Assembly: GCA_023023105.1 (NCBI GenBank)
Contig: CP083824.1
Location: forward strand, 4,030,001-4,094,000
Reading direction: 5' to 3'
Length of the DNA: 64,000 bases
DNA from: Enterobacter ludwigii
GTDB taxonomy: Bacteria > Pseudomonadota > Gammaproteobacteria > Enterobacterales > Enterobacteriaceae
Shown here: positions 60,385-64,000 of the stretch, piece by piece
Position numbering within the stretch: the first letter of the stretch is position 1
Layout of the letters: each line of letters starts with the position of its first letter
Position numbers and translations under genes: made by a program
Notes under the pieces: generated by a model
The model's input: only the letters and a program-made list of their open reading frames with translations
What the model was told of the DNA's origin: nothing
Database searches by the model: none

Positions 60385-61716
60385 TCAGGAGAATGCGAGG
60401 AAAGGAGAAACACAAAGCAGCAACCCGGTGATGACAATGATCACCAGCGATACGCCTTTATATTTGTGCAGCGCCGGGACTTTGTAGACCAGCCATGCAG
60501 GGATTAGGCAGCCCACCATGCCGAAGATGGGGCTACAAATAGAGGTGAAACTCAGCACCGGCGCGTTTAATACAATTGCGCTCCAGGCCAGCAGGATAGC
60601 GAACAGCATAATGCCGCGCTGAACGTGGTTTTCATTGATTTTTTCTGCCGGTATTTTGCGGCGCAGGATGTTCATCACGATACCCTGCGTAGCCTCGCGA
60701 AAGCCGAGATAGACCCCGAAGAATGCGGTCATTACGGCAAAGATATTCAGGATCACGCTGACAATCTTGACCCAGCCTGCACCATCACCACTGATAAACT
60801 GCGCCGCGATCGCCAGGGCAGAAATATTCTGTTCGTAAGCTTTTACCGCCTCATCGTGGCCCATTGCCAGCGTGAAGGAGACAGCATAGAAAAAGACCGT
60901 CACAAACAGCACGCCAAAAGCAATATTCATTGCCCGTAATGCTTTGTGCCGCGCCACTTCAACCGATTTTTCCCGTTAACGATAGGAGATGACCATCGGA
61001 CTTAAGGTCTGAATAAAGAGAATCGACGTTAATGTAAAAGGCAGCGTAATAATGGCGTTTTTAATCAGCAGGCCCATTGGAGGCAGCATGCCGACATTGG
61101 CTAAATGCCAAAGACCCATCATTGACAGCCCCAGCGCGGCAACCACGAATAATTTGGTCAGCACCATCAGGCTGGATACTTTAAACAGCAGTTGTTCACC
61201 GCGCGACGAAATGGCAACCAGAATGCAGATCAGGAATAAACCATAGAACGGGTTTTCCGAAAGCAGAGTGTCTGTGACACCAAAGGTATGTAAATACGAG
61301 GCGCTGTCGTTGGTGATGGCCGTGGAATAGACAAACATCCAGATCACCAGCATCACGAAATAGAGCGCGCCTAATAAGATGCCCCAATTTTTACCTAAAT
61401 AACCGCTAATGACGCTCGGGTAATCTTTGCATTCCGGGGATTCGGCCAGCGTATTAATAAACAGACGCTGGAACAGATACATGGCCGGATAACCAATAAT
61501 CGAGGAAAGTAAAAAGACCCACAGCCCCATTAATCCTACCTGTACCGGGAGAAAAACAATCCCCGCTCCGATAGCCATCCCGATACTCATGATGACCCAA
61601 CCTGTGTCGGTGCTGTCGAATTTAATCGCCTCTTGCCATTCGCTTTCACGCATTCCCGCCCGTCTTGCCGCCGGGGAATCATTCACAATCACACTGCTGT
61701 TTGTTGCCGTATCCAT
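60385..61716 (-). pseudogene. cyuP: Cysteine permease CyuP (YhaO) with internal in-frame stop
   Basis: The full frame (443 codons plus stop) is colinear with E. coli YhaO, an HAAAP-family cysteine permease: ESEWQEAIKFDSTDTGWVIM, GIVFLPVQVGLMGLWVFLLS and PECKDYPSVISGYLGKNWGI at the start, VLNIFAVMTAFFGVYLGFRE and SICSPIFGMVGCLIPAWLVY in the second half. At codon 247 a TAA (60976-60978) interrupts MVISYR-stop-REKSVEVARH, where the family has Ser; TCA to TAA is one base change. Neither half is likely to be functional alone: about 7 of 11 TM helices are before the stop. A sequencing error is the alternative. Confidence 0.9.
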
Positions 61717-61946
61717 TGGGCACTCGCTTATTTTGTAGGGTAAACAGTTGTTTTTATAGGATTCCGATCGCCAGCGATTGCGATTCAGACAGCTGCAGGT
61801 GTGTGTTATTGGTGTGGAAAGATCATATCTGGAGAGAGGGAGAAAAAAGTCACAAGTTTTATGAGGATTTACTGAGTCGAAAGGAAAATTTACTCCTCAA
61901 TTACGAGAAAGGTCATTAATTTTCTAAAAGTGATGGTGATCAAGAA

Positions 61947-61971
61947 ATAAAAACCCGCGCCAGGCGCGGGT
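61947..61971 (-). terminator. Terminator of the Spy-like gene
   Basis: ACCCGCGCC and GGCGCGGGT (loop A) with a T tract on the minus strand (A tract at 61947-61952), immediately after the stop of the periplasmic protein gene. The rest of the 61717-61977 gap is AT-rich and holds no gene. Confidence 0.85.
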
Positions 61972-61977
61972 ACGAAA

Positions 61978-62388
61978 TCAGTTTGCCAGCGCATTCGCCA
62001 TATCGGTTCTAATCTGCTTACGCTGTTCCGGCGTCAGAACCTGGCTGACATCGAAGTAATATTTCACGCGGTAGTAACGGGTCTGCTCTTCAATTTTGCT
62101 GAAGGCAGCAAGCTGACTTTTCACCGTGTTTTCATCCCATTTTCCTGCCTGGAACATATCAATTAGCGCCCGATCCTTTACGCCGGTCATTGGGATCTTG
62201 CTGACATTTTGTTCCAGCTGATTATGCAGACCTTCAATCTTCTTAACCTGCTCATTGCTGAGCTTAAGGTGTTGTACCAGTGGATCCTGTGACGGTGACG
62301 GAGCGGCTTCCACGTTAGCGGCCTGCGCCGTAAAACTGCATGCTGCCAGCGATACTGCAACCAAAGCAATACGGGTCATTTTCATCAT
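61978..62388 (-). CDS. Spy/CpxP-like (LTXXQ) periplasmic protein
   Basis: A 136-residue exported protein, start at ATG 62388 (MMKMTRIALVAVSLAACSFT), signal peptide ending AQA. The mature part is helical with two LTXXQ-like repeats, KLSNEQVKKIEGL and VLTPEQRKQIRTDM, typical of Spy, CpxP and ZraP, which buffer misfolded protein or metals in the periplasm. It is preceded by tdcE and takes the place of tdcFG of E. coli. It has its own terminator; no CpxR site was found. Confidence 0.8.
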   Translation of the reverse strand: MMKMTRIALVAVSLAACSFTAQAANVEAAPSPSQDPLVQHLKLSNEQVKKIEGLHNQLEQNVSKIPMTGVKDRALIDMFQAGKWDENTVKSQLAAFSKIEEQTRYYRVKYYFDVSQVLTPEQRKQIRTDMANALAN

Positions 62389-62501
62389 CTTACTGTCCTT
62401 ACATTCTGTTATAGGGAAAAGCAGGAGCATTGTTTTTCAAGAGCGGATGAATATGTGTGAATAATTATATAAACAATTTTGTATGTTTAGCGGGCAAAAA
62501 A

Positions 62502-62526
62502 ATGCCCCCTGTCAGGAAGGGGGCAT
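62502..62526 (-). terminator. tdcE terminator
   Basis: ATGCCCCCT and AGGGGGCAT form a stem, and on the minus strand it is followed by TTTTTTT, 15 bp after the tdcE stop. It implies that tdcE is the last gene of its operon. Confidence 0.88.
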
Positions 62527-62540
62527 GAAGGCTCATTTCG

Positions 62541-64000
62541 TCAGATTGACTGAGTGAACGTTCGCGAAATCACATCCTGCTGCTGCTCACGCGTCAGCGC
62601 ATTAAAGCGCACCGCATACCCTGAAACGCGAATCGTCAGGTTTGGGTAATTCTCCGGATGCGCAATGGCATCCAGGAGCATTTCCCGGTTCATGACGTTG
62701 ACGTTCAGATGCTGTCCGCCTTCGATAGCCGCTTCGTGGTGGAAGTAGCCGTCCAGTAGCCCCACCAGGTTGGTTTTGCGCACCAGTTCGTCCTTACCCA
62801 GCGCCTGCGGCACAATCGAGAAGGTATAGGAGATGCCGTCTTTCGCATAGGTGAACGGTAGCTTGGCAACCGACGTCAGCGAAGCCACCGCCCCTTTTCT
62901 GTCGCGGCCGTGCATCGGGTTCGCGCCTGGGGCAAACGGCGTGCCGCCGCGGCGTCCGTCCGGCGTGTTCCCGGTCTTCTGGCCGTACACCACGTTAGAG
63001 GTGATGGTGAGAATCGACTGGGTCGGTACTGCATTTCGGTAGGTTGGCAGCGCCTGAATTTTTTTCATAAAGCGCTCGACCAGATCGCAGGCAATACTGT
63101 CCACGCGGTCGTCATTGTTGCCGTACTGCGGGTAATCACCTTCAATCACGAAATCAACCGCCAGACCGGTATGGTCACGCACCGGTTTCACCGCGGCATA
63201 TTTAATGGCCGACAGGGAGTCCGCCGCTACCGACAGGCCGGCAATGCCGCAGGCCATGGTGCGGTATACGTCCCGGTCGTGTAGCGCCATCAGCGAGGCT
63301 TCGTAGCTGTACTTATCATGCATGTAGTGAATGAGATTCAGCGCGCTGATGTACTGCACCGCCAGCCAGTCCATAAAGTGATCGAGGCTCGCCATCACGG
63401 TATCGTAATCCAACACTTCATCCAGCAACGGCTCGGTTTTCGGGCCCACCTGGATCTTCAGTTTCTCATCCATCCCGCCGTTGATTGCGTACAGCAGCGT
63501 TTTCGCCAGGTTGGCGCGGGCGCCAAAGAACTGCATCTGCTTGCCGATCACCATCGGACTGACGCAGCAGGCTATCGCGTAGTCGTCACTGTTGAAGTCG
63601 GCCCGCATCAGGTCGTCGTTCTCATACTGCAGCGACGAGGTGACGATCGACACCTGCGCGGCATATTTCTTGAACGCAATCGGCAGTTTTTCAGACCAGA
63701 GGATCGTCAGGTTTGGCTCCGGCGCTGGTCCCATGGTGTGCAGGGTGTGTAAATAGCGGAAGCTGTTTTTGGTCACCAGCGTGCGCCCATCCAGCCCCAT
63801 GCCGCCGATCACTTCCGTCGCCCAGATCGGATCGCCGGAGAAGAGCGTATCGAACTCCGGCGTACGCAGGAAACGCACCATGCGGATCTTCATAATGAAG
63901 TGGTCGATCAACTCCTGTGCCTGGACCTCATTCAGACGCCCGGCCCGCATGTCACGTTCAATATAAATATCGAGGAACGAGGCCGTACGCCCCAGCGACA
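62541..64000 (-). CDS. tdcE: 2-ketobutyrate/pyruvate formate-lyase TdcE (partial, runs off right edge)
   Basis: The frame continues through the right edge ([15 protein letters not shown] precedes the first ATG at 63950), so about 486 C-terminal residues of a roughly 760-residue glycyl-radical enzyme are present. The tandem catalytic Cys are in [15 protein letters not shown] and the radical glycine in [15 protein letters not shown]. Also visible: [20 protein letters not shown] and [20 protein letters not shown]. TdcE converts 2-ketobutyrate to propionyl-CoA and formate in anaerobic threonine degradation. I call TdcE rather than PflB on the basis of its location next to cyuA/yhaO; the sequences are very similar. 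Confidence 0.85.
   Translation of the reverse strand, partial: SLGRTASFLDIYIERDMRAGRLNEVQAQELIDHFIMKIRMVRFLRTPEFDTLFSGDPIWATEVIGGMGLDGRTLVTKNSFRYLHTLHTMGPAPEPNLTILWSEKLPIAFKKYAAQVSIVTSSLQYENDDLMRADFNSDDYAIACCVSPMVIGKQMQFFGARANLAKTLLYAINGGMDEKLKIQVGPKTEPLLDEVLDYDTVMASLDHFMDWLAVQYISALNLIHYMHDKYSYEASLMALHDRDVYRTMACGIAGLSVAADSLSAIKYAAVKPVRDHTGLAVDFVIEGDYPQYGNNDDRVDSIACDLVERFMKKIQALPTYRNAVPTQSILTITSNVVYGQKTGNTPDGRRGGTPFAPGANPMHGRDRKGAVASLTSVAKLPFTYAKDGISYTFSIVPQALGKDELVRKTNLVGLLDGYFHHEAAIEGGQHLNVNVMNREMLLDAIAHPENYPNLTIRVSGYAVRFNALTREQQQDVISRTFTQSI

Noticed and set aside
61665..61919. 84-codon plus-strand frame upstream of cyuP
   Set aside because: Starts antisense inside cyuP and runs into AT-rich intergenic DNA; no family features.

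Overview
The window comes from the chromosome of an Enterobacteriaceae member. The Enterobacter, Lelliottia and Leclercia group fits best. The backbone order yqjH-yqjI-MCP-aer-patA, lsr, fadH-rlmG-ygjP-ygjR-alx-sstT, uxaA-uxaC-exuT-exuR, yqjA-mzrA-yqjCDEK-yqjF-yqjG-yhaH-yhaJ-yhaK-cyuA-cyuP-tdcE matches the E. coli 67-70 min region, but with genus-level differences. The lsr operon lies between patA and fadH, a chemoreceptor gene lies between yqjI and aer, and a Spy-like gene replaces tdcFG. No database search was possible; all family calls come from reading motifs and comparing with remembered proteins.

Positions 1-19258 are the right part of an integrative island in the tRNA gene ileX. A 47-bp copy of the ileX 3' part (attR, 19212-19258) sits just outside a leftward tyrosine integrase (17698-19014). 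At the far end are alpA, a yfjI-like DUF3987 gene and a yfjJ/inovirus-Gp2-like gene, all on the minus strand, as in CP4-57/P4-type satellites. The left end and the intact ileX lie outside the window. Cargo between int and alpA comprises: an IS903-group IS; a truncated AraC gene; a second divergent copy of the yqjH-yqjI-chemoreceptor cassette; a wreck of partial IS66, group II intron and partial IS3-family element; and a compact four-gene operon at 12544-17467. That operon encodes an AAA+ ATPase, an unrecognised helical protein with an amphipathic N-terminus, a ZorA-like MotA/ExbB-type channel with a long coiled-coil tail, and a ZorB-like OmpA/MotB protein. It lacks the ZorC/D/E/F/G partners of known Zorya types and is the best candidate for an undescribed antiphage system.

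Positions 19259-22170 form a small AT-rich accessory block: a small membrane protein, a gene interrupted by an amber stop, a possible DUF6216 membrane protein and an outer-membrane barrel. Backbone follows: a J-domain/coiled-coil gene, the resident yqjH-yqjI-MCP cassette and aer. All three chemoreceptor genes have recognisable sigma-28 promoters. The resident YqjI lacks the His/Cys-rich nickel-binding N-terminus, while the island copy has it.

The remainder is metabolic backbone: putrescine aminotransferase (sigma-54 promoter), complete AI-2 uptake and processing (lsrKR divergent from lsrACDBFG), fadH, rlmG, ygjP, ygjR, the Mn2+/pH-responsive alx riboswitch with alx, sstT, hexuronate catabolism (uxaCA/exuT/exuR), the envelope-stress genes yqjA-mzrA, small membrane proteins yqjDEK, yqjFG, yhaHJK, cysteine catabolism (cyuA with a cyuP interrupted by an in-frame stop), a Spy-like periplasmic protein, and tdcE running off the right edge.
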